Shown here in pieces: positions 1 through 6,481 of a stretch of DNA of 9,250 bases; within the stretch, counting starts at the first letter, position 1, and every line of letters begins with the position of its first letter. Origin of the DNA: Bacteroidales bacterium. GTDB lineage: Bacteria > Bacteroidota > Bacteroidia > Bacteroidales > UBA932. The notes under the pieces were generated by a model. It did no database searches and was not told where the DNA came from. It worked only from the letters and a program-made list of their open reading frames with translations. The translations under genes were made by a program, and so were the position numbers. The stretch lies in assembly GCA_017383945.1 (NCBI GenBank), contig JAFNUQ010000211.1, positions 1 to 9,250 on the forward strand, written 5' to 3'.

Positions 1-108
1 AAGGAAATAGATAATAAGGCGTTTATGTCTATATCTCCTACAAATGATGTATATGGAGAAGGTTTTGAGGAGATAAAAGCCGGAGTAACAAAAAAGAAAA
101 AACAATAA
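1..108 (+). CDS. YitT-family membrane protein, C-terminal fragment (5' end outside window)
   Basis: Frame 1 is open from the first base to a TAA at 106-108, giving the last 35 residues of a protein. The fragment (EIDNKAFMSISPTNDVYGEG and onward, ending in a lysine-rich tail KKKKQ) aligns without gaps to the end of the next gene, sharing about 15 of 34 residues, including the AF.S.S and VYG.GF..IK patterns. It is therefore the end of a second YitT/DUF2179 protein, the small soluble domain that follows the membrane part in this family. Only 8 bases separate its stop from the next start, so the two are probably co-transcribed. The membrane portion lies outside the window, so intactness cannot be judged. 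The family's transport or sensing role is not firmly established. Confidence 0.85.
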   Translation, partial: KEIDNKAFMSISPTNDVYGEGFEEIKAGVTKKKKQ

Positions 109-116
109 TTAACAAT

Positions 117-1064
117 ATGGCAGTTAGTAGTACTAAAAAATTTCTTACTGGCGTCAAAGAGTACTCGCTCATAACTTTGGGCGTAATTATTTATGTGGCA
201 GCTTGGATTATCTTCCTGCTTCCAAATAACCTCATTGGCGGTGGTGCAACAGGTATTGCATCCATCATCCAGTATGCTACAGGTATCAAAGCGGGTTATA
301 CCTACTTTGTCATTAATGTGGGTTTGCTCATTGCAGCAATCTTTACACTTGGTAAGAATTTTGGCAGCAAGAGTGTCTATGCTATCATCCTTACCTCTGT
401 CGGCCTGAACCTTGGTCAGGAACTTGTTCCGCAGGAGTTCATCCAGATTATGGCTCTTGACAATGGTAAGCTGATGAGCACAATCATCGGTGGTGTTCTT
501 GTAGGTATCGGTATCGGTATGACAATGACTCAGGGTGGCAGCACAGGTGGCACAGATATCGTTGCTCTGATCATGAATAAATATAGAGGTATTTCACCTG
601 GTAGAACAATCCTGGCAATTGATGTTGTTGTGATTCTCTTCTCAATGGTGATGCCTTCGTATACAACTGAAGGAGCCCTCATCCCGGTTACTGAAAAAAT
701 CACAATTGCTGTCTATGCGTGGATTTTGATCTTTGTGATGACATCGGTTCTTGATGCCTATGTGTCAGGTTCTCGTCAGTCAATGCAGATTTTTGTTTTC
801 TCTAAGAAATATGAGGAGATTGCCGATGCGGTTACAGGTGACCTTCATCGTGGTGTGACAGTTCTTGACGGAACAGGCTGGTATACAAAAACAAGCTCAA
901 AGGTTTTGATGATTGTTACTCTTAAGAGTGATCTCAACACATTGTTGAAATTTATTAATTCCATTGACTCTGATGCTTTCATCTCTGTATCTTCTGCTAC
1001 AGCAGTGTATGGTAAGGGTTTTGACACTATTAAAGTCAAGGATAAAAATAAATCTAAAGAATAA
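117..1064 (+). CDS. YitT family protein (DUF161 membrane region + DUF2179)
   Basis: A complete 315-residue inner-membrane protein of the YitT family, at the usual length for the family. About six hydrophobic segments are visible (roughly residues 17-36, 60-79, 86-100, 120-140, 163-180 and 194-215). Two related glycine motifs, GGGATG (41-46) and GGSTGGTD (140-147), mark the two halves of the duplicated membrane domain. A cytoplasmic alpha/beta DUF2179 domain follows (about 222-305), containing HRGVTVLDGTGWYT and ending AVYGKGF. The ATG at 117 follows an AT-rich leader with no Shine-Dalgarno, normal for Bacteroidota, and lies 8 bases after the upstream paralogue's stop. A hairpin terminator follows closely, so this is the last gene of the unit. 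The family is widespread; its substrate or ligand is not established and none can be read from the sequence. Confidence 0.93.
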   Translation: MAVSSTKKFLTGVKEYSLITLGVIIYVAAWIIFLLPNNLIGGGATGIASIIQYATGIKAGYTYFVINVGLLIAAIFTLGKNFGSKSVYAIILTSVGLNLGQELVPQEFIQIMALDNGKLMSTIIGGVLVGIGIGMTMTQGGSTGGTDIVALIMNKYRGISPGRTILAIDVVVILFSMVMPSYTTEGALIPVTEKITIAVYAWILIFVMTSVLDAYVSGSRQSMQIFVFSKKYEEIADAVTGDLHRGVTVLDGTGWYTKTSSKVLMIVTLKSDLNTLLKFINSIDSDAFISVSSATAVYGKGFDTIKVKDKNKSKE

Positions 1065-1081
1065 AAAAGCAATTTTTTTAT

Positions 1082-1129
1082 ATAAACCCCACTTGGAGAA
1101 ATCTGAGTGGGGTTTATGTTATTATTTTT
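1082..1129 (+). terminator. Rho-independent terminator after the YitT pair
   Basis: A perfect 12-base-pair inverted repeat (ATAAACCCCACT at 1082-1093, AGTGGGGTTTAT at 1106-1117) with a 12-base loop is followed by a T-rich run, GTTATTATTTTT. It begins 18 bases after the YitT stop codon and closes that transcription unit. The next gene starts immediately downstream, so it also insulates the regulator from read-through. Confidence 0.9.
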
Positions 1130-1130
1130 G
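1123..1130 (+). promoter_or_regulatory. Candidate -7 element (TATTTTTG) for the AraC-type regulator
   Basis: TATTTTTG matches the Bacteroidota -7 consensus TAnnTTTG and is the only good match between the YitT terminator and the regulator gene. It overlaps the U-tract of the terminator. No TTTG is present at the expected -33 distance, and the region is T-rich, so a chance match is possible. If real, transcription would begin near 1137, which excludes the GTG at 1130 as a start codon and favours the ATG at 1148. Confidence 0.35.
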
Positions 1131-1147
1131 TGAGAAACACAAAGTAT

Positions 1148-2140
1148 ATGGTTATAAATGTTTCTTCCATCTTATCACGCTCTTTAGCGTTAAAATTGTC
1201 TTTAACATCTTTTTTATTTCTTCCTTTAGAAAGACTTTTTCTTGTCCAGTCCTGGGGTTGGGCAGAATTGGTGTGTATCTCCTTGTTTGTGGCGACGATG
1301 GAGTTATTATTTAAAAGACTCCCTGGAGAAAGTGTTAAAATTTTTACGGTAGCAGAAATTCTGTTTCTTTTTGTGCCGATAATTTTTTGTGCTTTTGATG
1401 TGCCATCAATTGCTGCCTGTATTGTTTTGTATATGGTGCTTATTGCGTGTTATGCCTATCTATGTTTTGCGAAACTGTCACAATTAAGACCTTTGTTCAA
1501 ACAACAGTCGGTGGTAGCTACAATCGAGTCTCAAGCCCGGCTTTTGTATGGGGCGCTGGTGGGTTTGATAATGATGCTCTTTGTCTGTGCCCGAGGGTCT
1601 TTGCCTGTTTATTTGCTAGTATTAGTGCTGTTGTTGCCTCTTTATATATTTCTCTTTGTGCGCACAATACAAAATAGAAGTATTATTCTGAAGAAGTATA
1701 AGGAGATAATGCTTGAGCAGTTGGTGCACGGAAATCTGAAGCCTTATTCGTCCAAAGAGTCAGCGCAGGATCTGCCGAAGATGTCGGCTCTGTATCAGAA
1801 AGTGGTATTGTTGGTTGAAGAGAAGGAGCCATTTCTGGATCCGGATTACGGAATACATGATATGGCAAGAGATGTCTTTACAAATAAAACATACCTCTCC
1901 CAGACTATAAATGTTGTCTCTGGCCGAAACTTCAGACAGTTTATAAATTATTATCGAGTAAGGCACGCAATCAAGTTAATGACAGATAATCCTAAACTGA
2001 CAGTGGAAGAACTGTCGAGGAATTCTGGTTTTCACTCAACGGTTACCTTTAATATGGCCTTTAAATTAAATGTAGGAGATACTCCTGGCGAATATTGCCA
2101 GAAGCTGAAGGCCAGGGTCAATCGCAAATCTCTTCCTTAA
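1148..2140 (+). CDS. Membrane-anchored AraC-family (HTH_18) transcriptional regulator
   Basis: Counting from the ATG at 1148, the protein has 330 residues. The first half is hydrophobic with about five membrane-spanning segments (roughly 35-51, 66-82, 86-107, 132-147 and 152-172). A charged linker follows, then a C-terminal AraC/XylS-type double helix-turn-helix (about 230-320). The DNA-binding part shows the standard landmarks: LSQTIN near the first helix-turn-helix, NFRQFINYYRVRHA, then ELSRNSGFHSTVTFNMAFK and the terminal DTPGEY, a variant of the usual G.TP.EY. Such proteins are typical of Bacteroidota and are thought to sense at the membrane; the ligand and target genes are unknown here. 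An in-frame GTG at 1130 would add six residues, and an ATG at 1298 (GTG numbering Met57) would remove the first segment. The 3' end overlaps the convergent pseudouridine synthase gene by 23 bases. Confidence 0.85.
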   Translation: MVINVSSILSRSLALKLSLTSFLFLPLERLFLVQSWGWAELVCISLFVATMELLFKRLPGESVKIFTVAEILFLFVPIIFCAFDVPSIAACIVLYMVLIACYAYLCFAKLSQLRPLFKQQSVVATIESQARLLYGALVGLIMMLFVCARGSLPVYLLVLVLLLPLYIFLFVRTIQNRSIILKKYKEIMLEQLVHGNLKPYSSKESAQDLPKMSALYQKVVLLVEEKEPFLDPDYGIHDMARDVFTNKTYLSQTINVVSGRNFRQFINYYRVRHAIKLMTDNPKLTVEELSRNSGFHSTVTFNMAFKLNVGDTPGEYCQKLKARVNRKSLP

Positions 2141-2843
2141 TGCCTTTCCACTCGGCAGGAAGAGGCGCGGTAATGCATAGCTCGATTTTCTTGACCGGGT
2201 GGATAAAATTGATGCGACGTGCGTGCAGGCTGATGCCTCCGTCCGGGTTAGATCGGGGCGCACCATATTTGAGGTCGCCCTTGATAATGCATCCCATATT
2301 GCTGAGCTGGCATCTGATCTGATGATGACGTCCGCTAAGTAGCTCTACCTCAATAAGGTGGTAGCGCTCTGTGCTTTGCAGGTAGCGGTAGTTGAGCTTT
2401 GCCAGCTTGGCTTTGGTCTGTGTGGCGCGTTCTTTAGATACAATGTAGGATTTGTTCTGCTTCTCGTTGCGTGTCATCCAATCCTCAAGGTGACCTTGCT
2501 CGATCTTGGGGCGGTCGCAGCATAGAGCCCAGTAGAATTTGCTCACAGCTCCGTCTCTAAACATTTCGGTCAGTCGGGATAGAGCTTTGGATGTCTTTGC
2601 GAGGATGCAGATGCCGCTGACAGGTCTGTCAAGTCTATGAGGAATGCCCATAAACACTTGTCCCGGCTTCTCGTCGCGTTGGGCAATGAAGGCTTTGTAC
2701 AGCTCGGCAAGGCACTCGTCACCCGTTTTGTCTCCCTGGGTGATTTCTCCTACACGCTTGTTAACGACGAGCAGATGATTGTCTTCATATAGGATGCGCG
2801 CTTGTGCGTCTTCAAATTCTGATTTGGATAGCTGTCTGTACAT
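2118..2843 (-). CDS. RluA-family pseudouridine synthase
   Basis: A 241-residue enzyme that isomerises uridine to pseudouridine in structured RNA (rRNA or tRNA, not determinable here). The catalytic motif HRLDRPVSG lies at residues 69-77, with Asp72 the expected catalytic aspartate. Other family landmarks are SGRHHQIRCQL (170-180, the usual TGR.HQIR.H motif), GDLKYGA (189-195) and LHARRINFIHP (206-216). There is no N-terminal S4 RNA-binding domain, so it is a short single-domain RluA form. The reading frame extends upstream to a TTG at 2906, but ATG 2843 is the first ATG. It lies about 55 bases downstream of a start site inferred from the TATATTTG element, and the family core starts soon after it, so I chose it. 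The gene is divergent from dnaK and its end overlaps the AraC-type gene tail to tail. Confidence 0.92.
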   Translation of the reverse strand: MYRQLSKSEFEDAQARILYEDNHLLVVNKRVGEITQGDKTGDECLAELYKAFIAQRDEKPGQVFMGIPHRLDRPVSGICILAKTSKALSRLTEMFRDGAVSKFYWALCCDRPKIEQGHLEDWMTRNEKQNKSYIVSKERATQTKAKLAKLNYRYLQSTERYHLIEVELLSGRHHQIRCQLSNMGCIIKGDLKYGAPRSNPDGGISLHARRINFIHPVKKIELCITAPLPAEWKGIKEEICD

Positions 2844-2903
2844 ATTTGCTTCTTTGCCATTGATCTGCTGTGCCAATTTAGGGCTTTTTGCAGGATTTAA
2901 GTG

Positions 2904-2911
2904 CAAATATA
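2904..2911 (-). promoter_or_regulatory. Candidate -7 element (TATATTTG) for the pseudouridine synthase gene
   Basis: Read on the - strand, these bases are TATATTTG, an exact match to TAnnTTTG. They lie 60 bases upstream of the ATG at 2843, giving a leader of roughly 55 bases. No TTTG appears at the expected 19-21 base spacing upstream, so the -33 element is weak or absent. It falls inside the region that a TTG start at 2906 would require as coding, which argues against that start. Confidence 0.5.
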
Positions 2912-2924
2912 TGACAAATTGTCA
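2912..2924. repeat. 13-base palindrome TGACAAATTGTCA, candidate operator
   Basis: A perfect 6-1-6 inverted repeat (TGACAA, A, TTGTCA) directly abuts the TATATTTG element of the - strand gene, so it sits in the spacer between -33 and -7. It is also about 93 bases upstream of dnaK. Its place is what a repressor operator would need, but it is short, has a single copy here, and no regulator is identified. It does not resemble the CIRCE element bound by HrcA. Confidence 0.3.
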
Positions 2925-2966
2925 GAAAAACGGCAGTGGCAAAGCTTTTGATTGATGTATTGTCGT

Positions 2967-2986
2967 CTCCCGCATAGAAAGGGGAG
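2967..2986 (+). promoter_or_regulatory. Small hairpin in the dnaK leader
   Basis: CTCCC (2967-2971) and GGGAG (2982-2986) can form a 5-base-pair stem around a 10-base loop, 30 bases upstream of the dnaK ATG. No T-run follows, so it is not a terminator. It could be a 5' untranslated structure affecting dnaK expression, but a stem this short may be coincidental. I found neither CIRCE nor an exact TAnnTTTG in the dnaK upstream region, so the dnaK promoter remains unassigned. Confidence 0.2.
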
Positions 2987-3016
2987 TAAAAAGTAGAAAA
3001 TTAAAGAATCAGAAAT

Positions 3017-4918
3017 ATGGGTAAAATTATTGGAATTGACCTCGGTACCACCAACTCATGTGTGGCCGTAATGGAAGGCAACCAGCCAACCGTAATTGTA
3101 AATGATGAAGGTGGTCGTACCACTCCATCTATTGTAGCTTTTACTGACAATGGTGAGCGCAAGGTGGGTAGCCCTGCAAAGCGTCAGGCTATCACCAACC
3201 CTAAAAATACCATTTTCTCTATCAAGAGATTTATGGGTGAGACATTTGATAATGTAGCTAAGGAGGTTTCAACTGTGCCATATCACGTGGTAAAGGGTGA
3301 TAACAATACTCCTCGTGTAGATATCAATGGTAGAAATTATTCTCCTCAGGAGATTTCAGCTCTTGTACTTCAGAAGATGAAGAAGATTGCTGAGGATTAT
3401 CTTCGTCAGGATGTGACAGAGGCTGTTATTACAGTTCCTGCATACTTCTCTGACTCTCAGCGTCAGGCTACAAAGGAGGCAGGTAAGATCGCAGGTCTTG
3501 AAGTAAAGCGTATTATCAATGAGCCTACAGCTGCAGCTCTTGCCTATGGTCTTGATAAGAAGAATGTAAATATGAAGGTCGCTGTTTATGACCTCGGTGG
3601 CGGTACATTTGATATCTCTATCCTTGAGCTCGGTGACGGCGTATTTGAGGTTAAGTCTACAAACGGTGATACTCACCTTGGTGGCGATGACTTCGATCAG
3701 GCTATCATTGACTGGCTCGCAAGAGAGTTTGCTATGGAGAATGGCGGTCTTGATCTTAAGAAGGATCCTATGGCTCTTCAGAGACTCAAGGAGGCTGCTG
3801 AGAAGGCTAAGATTGAGCTCTCAACTGCTGCTTCAGCGGAAGTTAACCTTCCATTCATCACTGCTGTTGATGGTATGCCTAAGCACCTTGTAAAGAGCTT
3901 GTCAAGAGCTAAGTTTGAGCAGCTTTGCGATGATCTCTTTGCTCGCTCTATCGAGCCTTGCCGTAGAGCTCTCCAGGATGCACACCTCAGCGCATCAGAT
4001 ATTGATGAGGTTCTCCTCGTGGGTGGTTCAACCCGTATCCCTAAGATTCAGGAGATGGTTAAGGACTTCTTCGGTAAGGAGCCTAACAAGAGCGTAAACC
4101 CAGATGAGGTTGTAGCTATCGGTGCTGCTATCCAGGGTGGTGTACTTGCAGGTGATGTTAAGGACGTGCTTCTTCTTGACGTGACTCCGCTCTCTCTCGG
4201 TATCGAGACTCTCGGCGGTGTGATGACCAAGCTCATCGAGGCCAACACAACTATCCCTGTGCACAAGGAGCAGGTATTCTCTACAGCTGCTGACAACCAG
4301 CCATCTGTTGAGGTGAGAGTGCTCCAGGGTGAGCGCCCAATGGCAAAGGATAACAAGCAGATTGGCGTGTTCCATCTTGATGGCATCACTCCTGCACCTC
4401 GCGGTGTGCCTCAGATTGAAGTGTCATTTGATATCGATACTAACGGTATCCTAAGCGTTTCTGCAAAGGATAAGGCAACAGGTAAGGAGCAGCACATCCG
4501 CATTGAGGCTTCAAGCGGCTTGAGCGATGAGGAGATCCAGAGAATGCGCGACGAGGCTAAGGCCAACGAAGAGGCTGATAAGGCTGAGAAGGAGAGAGTT
4601 GACAAGATCAACAATGCCGATGCAATGGTATTCCAGACTCAGAAGAACCTCAAGGAGCACGGCGACAAGATTCCTGCTGACAAGAAGGCAGCAATTGAGA
4701 GCGCATGCGAAGGCCTCAAGAAGGCAGTGGATGAGAAGAACCTTGCTGATATCGACAAGTTCAATGCAGAGCTTGAGGCAGCATGGCACGCAGCTTCTGA
4801 GGACATGGCAAAGGCAGCAGGTGCTGATCCAAATGGCCCACAGGGTCCTCAGGGACCTCAAGGCCCTCAGGGTCCACAAGGCCCACAGGGCGGTCCAAAA
4901 CCTGATTACGGTAACTAA
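3017..4918 (+). CDS. dnaK: Chaperone DnaK (Hsp70)
   Basis: A complete 633-residue Hsp70 chaperone, close to the 638 of E. coli. It binds exposed hydrophobic peptides in the cytoplasm under ATP control, normally with DnaJ and GrpE, neither of which is encoded nearby. The nucleotide-binding domain shows GIDLGTTNS (6-14), Lys70, DLGGGTFD (182-189, with Thr187 at the known autophosphorylation position) and VGGSTRIP (335-342). The interdomain linker [13 protein letters not shown] is at 383-395. The peptide-binding beta domain follows to about 500 and the helical lid to about 600. The tail is odd: after AGADPN come six Gly-Pro-Gln units (607-624) and GGPKPDYGN, with no EEV-type acidic end. The start [10 protein letters not shown] is canonical and preceded by an A-rich leader. 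A terminator follows at once, so the gene is probably transcribed alone. Confidence 0.99.
   Translation: MGKIIGIDLGTTNSCVAVMEGNQPTVIVNDEGGRTTPSIVAFTDNGERKVGSPAKRQAITNPKNTIFSIKRFMGETFDNVAKEVSTVPYHVVKGDNNTPRVDINGRNYSPQEISALVLQKMKKIAEDYLRQDVTEAVITVPAYFSDSQRQATKEAGKIAGLEVKRIINEPTAAALAYGLDKKNVNMKVAVYDLGGGTFDISILELGDGVFEVKSTNGDTHLGGDDFDQAIIDWLAREFAMENGGLDLKKDPMALQRLKEAAEKAKIELSTAASAEVNLPFITAVDGMPKHLVKSLSRAKFEQLCDDLFARSIEPCRRALQDAHLSASDIDEVLLVGGSTRIPKIQEMVKDFFGKEPNKSVNPDEVVAIGAAIQGGVLAGDVKDVLLLDVTPLSLGIETLGGVMTKLIEANTTIPVHKEQVFSTAADNQPSVEVRVLQGERPMAKDNKQIGVFHLDGITPAPRGVPQIEVSFDIDTNGILSVSAKDKATGKEQHIRIEASSGLSDEEIQRMRDEAKANEEADKAEKERVDKINNADAMVFQTQKNLKEHGDKIPADKKAAIESACEGLKKAVDEKNLADIDKFNAELEAAWHAASEDMAKAAGADPNGPQGPQGPQGPQGPQGPQGGPKPDYGN
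4835..4888 (+). repeat. Six Gly-Pro-Gln codon triplets in the dnaK 3' end
   Basis: Six in-frame 9-base units encode GPQ (DnaK residues 607-624). The codons vary between units: GGC, GGT and GGA for Gly, CCA and CCT for Pro, CAG and CAA for Gln. No two neighbouring units are identical in DNA, although the protein repeat is perfect. This pattern points to an older repeat maintained at protein level rather than a fresh slippage expansion. Gly-Pro-X triplets are collagen-like, but six units are short for a stable triple helix. Confidence 0.9.
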
Positions 4919-4926
4919 TATAGATA

Positions 4927-4959
4927 AAAGCCTTCCAATTTTGGGAGGCTTTCTCTTTT
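4927..4959 (+). terminator. Rho-independent terminator of dnaK
   Basis: AAAGCCTTCC (4927-4936) pairs with GGGAGGCTTT (4943-4952) through 10 positions, one of them a G-T wobble, around a six-base loop AATTTT. A T-rich run, TTTCTCTTTT, follows. It starts 8 bases after the dnaK stop codon and separates dnaK from the downstream lipoprotein gene. Confidence 0.9.
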
Positions 4960-4977
4960 CTATATGTAGATATTTGT

Positions 4978-4985
4978 TAAATTTG
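4978..4985 (+). promoter_or_regulatory. Candidate -7 element (TAAATTTG) for the lipoprotein gene
   Basis: TAAATTTG fits TAnnTTTG exactly and lies 34 bases before the ATG at 5020, a plausible leader length. The nearest candidate -33 is TTTT at 4956-4959, 18 bases upstream, inside the T-run of the dnaK terminator. The gene after the dnaK terminator needs its own promoter, which supports the assignment, but the surrounding AT-richness makes a chance match possible. Confidence 0.45.
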
Positions 4986-5019
4986 TGCATATCGCTGTAA
5001 CCAATTTAATTATTTACAT

Positions 5020-6258
5020 ATGAAAAAGAATATCTCAAAGTTCTTGAAACTGGCTTGCGTTCTTGTGCTTGCTTCTGCGTGTTCAAGTGGAGTAAAGGCT
5101 CCAGAGGAATCATCTCTTTTTGAAAAGAGAGTGGATCCTGTTTCAGGCGTGGTGTCATATGCGCTCAACTATGGTGCACCTGATGACAACAAGCAATCAC
5201 TCTATTTTGTTACCAAATCAATGACAGAGGATGGAAGATTCTTGGTTTTCCAGCACACTGTAGGTAATGAACTCAAAGGTTTTGAGCCTCGTCGTCTGAA
5301 AGTGGCTGACCTCAAGAAAGAAGAGGTTTATGATTTGGGCGAGATCAGAATGACTCCTTTTATCGAGACCAAAGAGAATTATATGGTTTATGGAGATCCG
5401 CAGAGAGGCTTCTTTAAGAAATATTTTGCTGAGCCTGATAAGGAGATAAAGCTTTGTGATATCCCAGAGGAGCTCTCTTCTCTTGGACGTGTTACCAGAC
5501 TTGCTTCTCACCTTACTTTGACTCAGGATCGCCAGAAAGCTTTCCTTGATGCGGCTGTAAAGCCTGAAGATGGCAAGGAGCGCTATATCCAGGGTATGCT
5601 CAATTTGGTGGATGGCTCTTGGGATCTCTGGGGTGAGACTGAGTGGAACTGCAATCACGGTCAGCTCAATCCTGTAAATGATTCGCTTGCAATGTGTGCT
5701 TGGGAAACTGCCTGGGGTGATCTTGGTCAAGCATACCAGAAGGAGACAGGCTGGTATCCTCGTATGTGGCTTGTGCGCAAGGGTTCAAAGACCCTCATCC
5801 CTGCAGAGCATCGCAACTTTGCTTCCCATGAGATCTGGGATGACGATGGTAAGGGCGTTTCTTGGTGCGGTCACGGTTGGATGGAAGAGGAAGATTGTGT
5901 ATATCACTATGATCTTGCAACAGGCAAGCAGGAAGCTTGGGCTAAGGTTCCGGGCTCACGTCACAATTATTGCTCACCAGATAATAAATATGTAGTGCTT
6001 GATCAGGCACCTAATGGCTGGTGGAGAGGTGGTCCTTGGGCTGTTGCTTTCTATAACAGGGAGACTGACAAGACAGCTTGGGTTTATACAGTGAGAGAGC
6101 CGCTTGTTCCTCGTGATAAGCCATCAGTGCTTCATCCGGATCCACATCCGCACTTTGTGATGAATGGTCGCTATATCATCAGTACAGCAAATAATGCAGA
6201 TGGTCATATGGATCTCTATGTTACTCCAGTTGATCAGCTCATCGAGATGACAAAATAA
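5020..6258 (+). CDS. Beta-propeller lipoprotein, oligogalacturonate lyase-like (PL22/Ogl-like)
   Basis: A 412-residue lipoprotein with a signal peptide and lipobox LASAC, so Cys21 is the predicted lipidated residue. The residues after it (SSGVKAPEES) show no clear acidic surface-export signal directly after the Cys, so periplasmic anchoring is likely. The body shows repeated beta-propeller blades with a recurring DG or N.RY turn. It resembles the oligogalacturonate lyase family, which cleaves short pectin oligomers with a metal-binding histidine cluster. Candidate conserved positions are NHGQLNP (212-218), FASHEIWDDDGKG (267-279), GHGW (284-287) and the histidine-rich HPDPHPHF (372-379), which looks like the metal site. 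The exact ligand set of characterised lyases is not clearly matched, so activity is uncertain; it could be another TolB-like propeller. The gene sits between its own candidate promoter and a strong terminator, so it is probably monocistronic. Confidence 0.8.
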   Translation: MKKNISKFLKLACVLVLASACSSGVKAPEESSLFEKRVDPVSGVVSYALNYGAPDDNKQSLYFVTKSMTEDGRFLVFQHTVGNELKGFEPRRLKVADLKKEEVYDLGEIRMTPFIETKENYMVYGDPQRGFFKKYFAEPDKEIKLCDIPEELSSLGRVTRLASHLTLTQDRQKAFLDAAVKPEDGKERYIQGMLNLVDGSWDLWGETEWNCNHGQLNPVNDSLAMCAWETAWGDLGQAYQKETGWYPRMWLVRKGSKTLIPAEHRNFASHEIWDDDGKGVSWCGHGWMEEEDCVYHYDLATGKQEAWAKVPGSRHNYCSPDNKYVVLDQAPNGWWRGGPWAVAFYNRETDKTAWVYTVREPLVPRDKPSVLHPDPHPHFVMNGRYIISTANNADGHMDLYVTPVDQLIEMTK

Positions 6259-6273
6259 CATAGTCAATAAAAG

Positions 6274-6306
6274 AAAAAGCCTCAGAGGAAACTCTGAGGC
6301 TTTTTT
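6274..6306. terminator. Bidirectional terminator with GAAA tetraloop
   Basis: A perfect 14-base-pair stem (AAAAAGCCTCAGAG at 6274-6287 with CTCTGAGGCTTTTT at 6292-6305) is capped by a stable GAAA tetraloop and followed by T6301-6306 on the + strand. Read from the - strand it also ends in a T-rich run (CTTTTTCTTTTATT). It can therefore stop both the lipoprotein transcript from the left and the tRNA transcript from the right, and lies 2 bases from the 3' end of the tRNA-Lys(CUU) gene. Confidence 0.93.
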
Positions 6307-6307
6307 G

Positions 6308-6380
6308 TGCTCCCTTAGGGACTCGAACCCTAGACACCCTGATTAAGAGTCAGGTGCTCTACCAACTGAGCTAAGGAAGC
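6308..6380 (-). tRNA. tRNA-Lys (anticodon CUU)
   Basis: Read on the - strand this is a 73-base cloverleaf. The acceptor stem pairs GCTTCCT with AGGGAGC, followed by discriminator A. The D arm carries AGCTCAGTTGGTAGAGC, and the T arm carries the GGTTCGAGTCC loop region. The anticodon stem CCTGA/TCAGG holds the loop CTCTTAA, giving anticodon CTT (+ strand 6345-6347), which reads AAG lysine codons. No CCA is encoded after the discriminator, so it must be added by nucleotidyltransferase. It is second in a two-tRNA transcript, 12 bases after tRNA-Lys(UUU), and runs straight into the bidirectional terminator. Confidence 0.96.
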
Positions 6381-6392
6381 AAAGAACTATTG

Positions 6393-6465
6393 TGACCCGT
6401 TCGGGGCTCGAACCCGAGACCCCCACATTAAAAGTGTGATGCTCTACCAACTGAGCTAACGAGTC
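6393..6465 (-). tRNA. tRNA-Lys (anticodon UUU)
   Basis: A 73-base cloverleaf on the - strand. The acceptor stem pairs GACTCGT with ACGGGTC, followed by discriminator A. The D arm has the same AGCTCAGTTGGTAGAGC as the neighbouring tRNA, and the T arm has CGGGTTCGAGCCCCG. The anticodon stem TCACA/TGTGG (one T-G pair) encloses CTTTTAA, so the anticodon is TTT (+ strand 6430-6432) and reads AAA and, by wobble, AAG lysine codons. No CCA is encoded. It is the promoter-proximal member of the pair. Confidence 0.96.
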
Positions 6466-6481
6466 CTCCGTTTTGGGATTG

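Noticed and set aside
2844..2906. N-terminal extension of the pseudouridine synthase from a TTG at 2906
   Set aside because: The start codon lies inside the TATATTTG promoter element, and the extension adds no family-conserved residues; ATG 2843 fits better.
4835..4888. GPQ-coding repeat as a CRISPR or mobile-element repeat
   Set aside because: Units are 9 bases, in frame, without spacers, and vary only at synonymous positions, so it is protein-coding repeat structure.
4511..4990. Open frames on both strands over the dnaK 3' end
   Set aside because: They derive from the biased lid codons and the GPQ repeat; the low-complexity translations (for example runs of LRTL and LWALW) have no independent support.
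5218..5730. Open frame of 170 codons on the - strand
   Set aside because: Fully antisense to the propeller lipoprotein gene, with no family motif and no upstream promoter element.
6308..6465. tRNA genes as an integration site for a mobile element
   Set aside because: No integrase, no repeated tRNA 3' fragment and no change in gene style was seen on either side.
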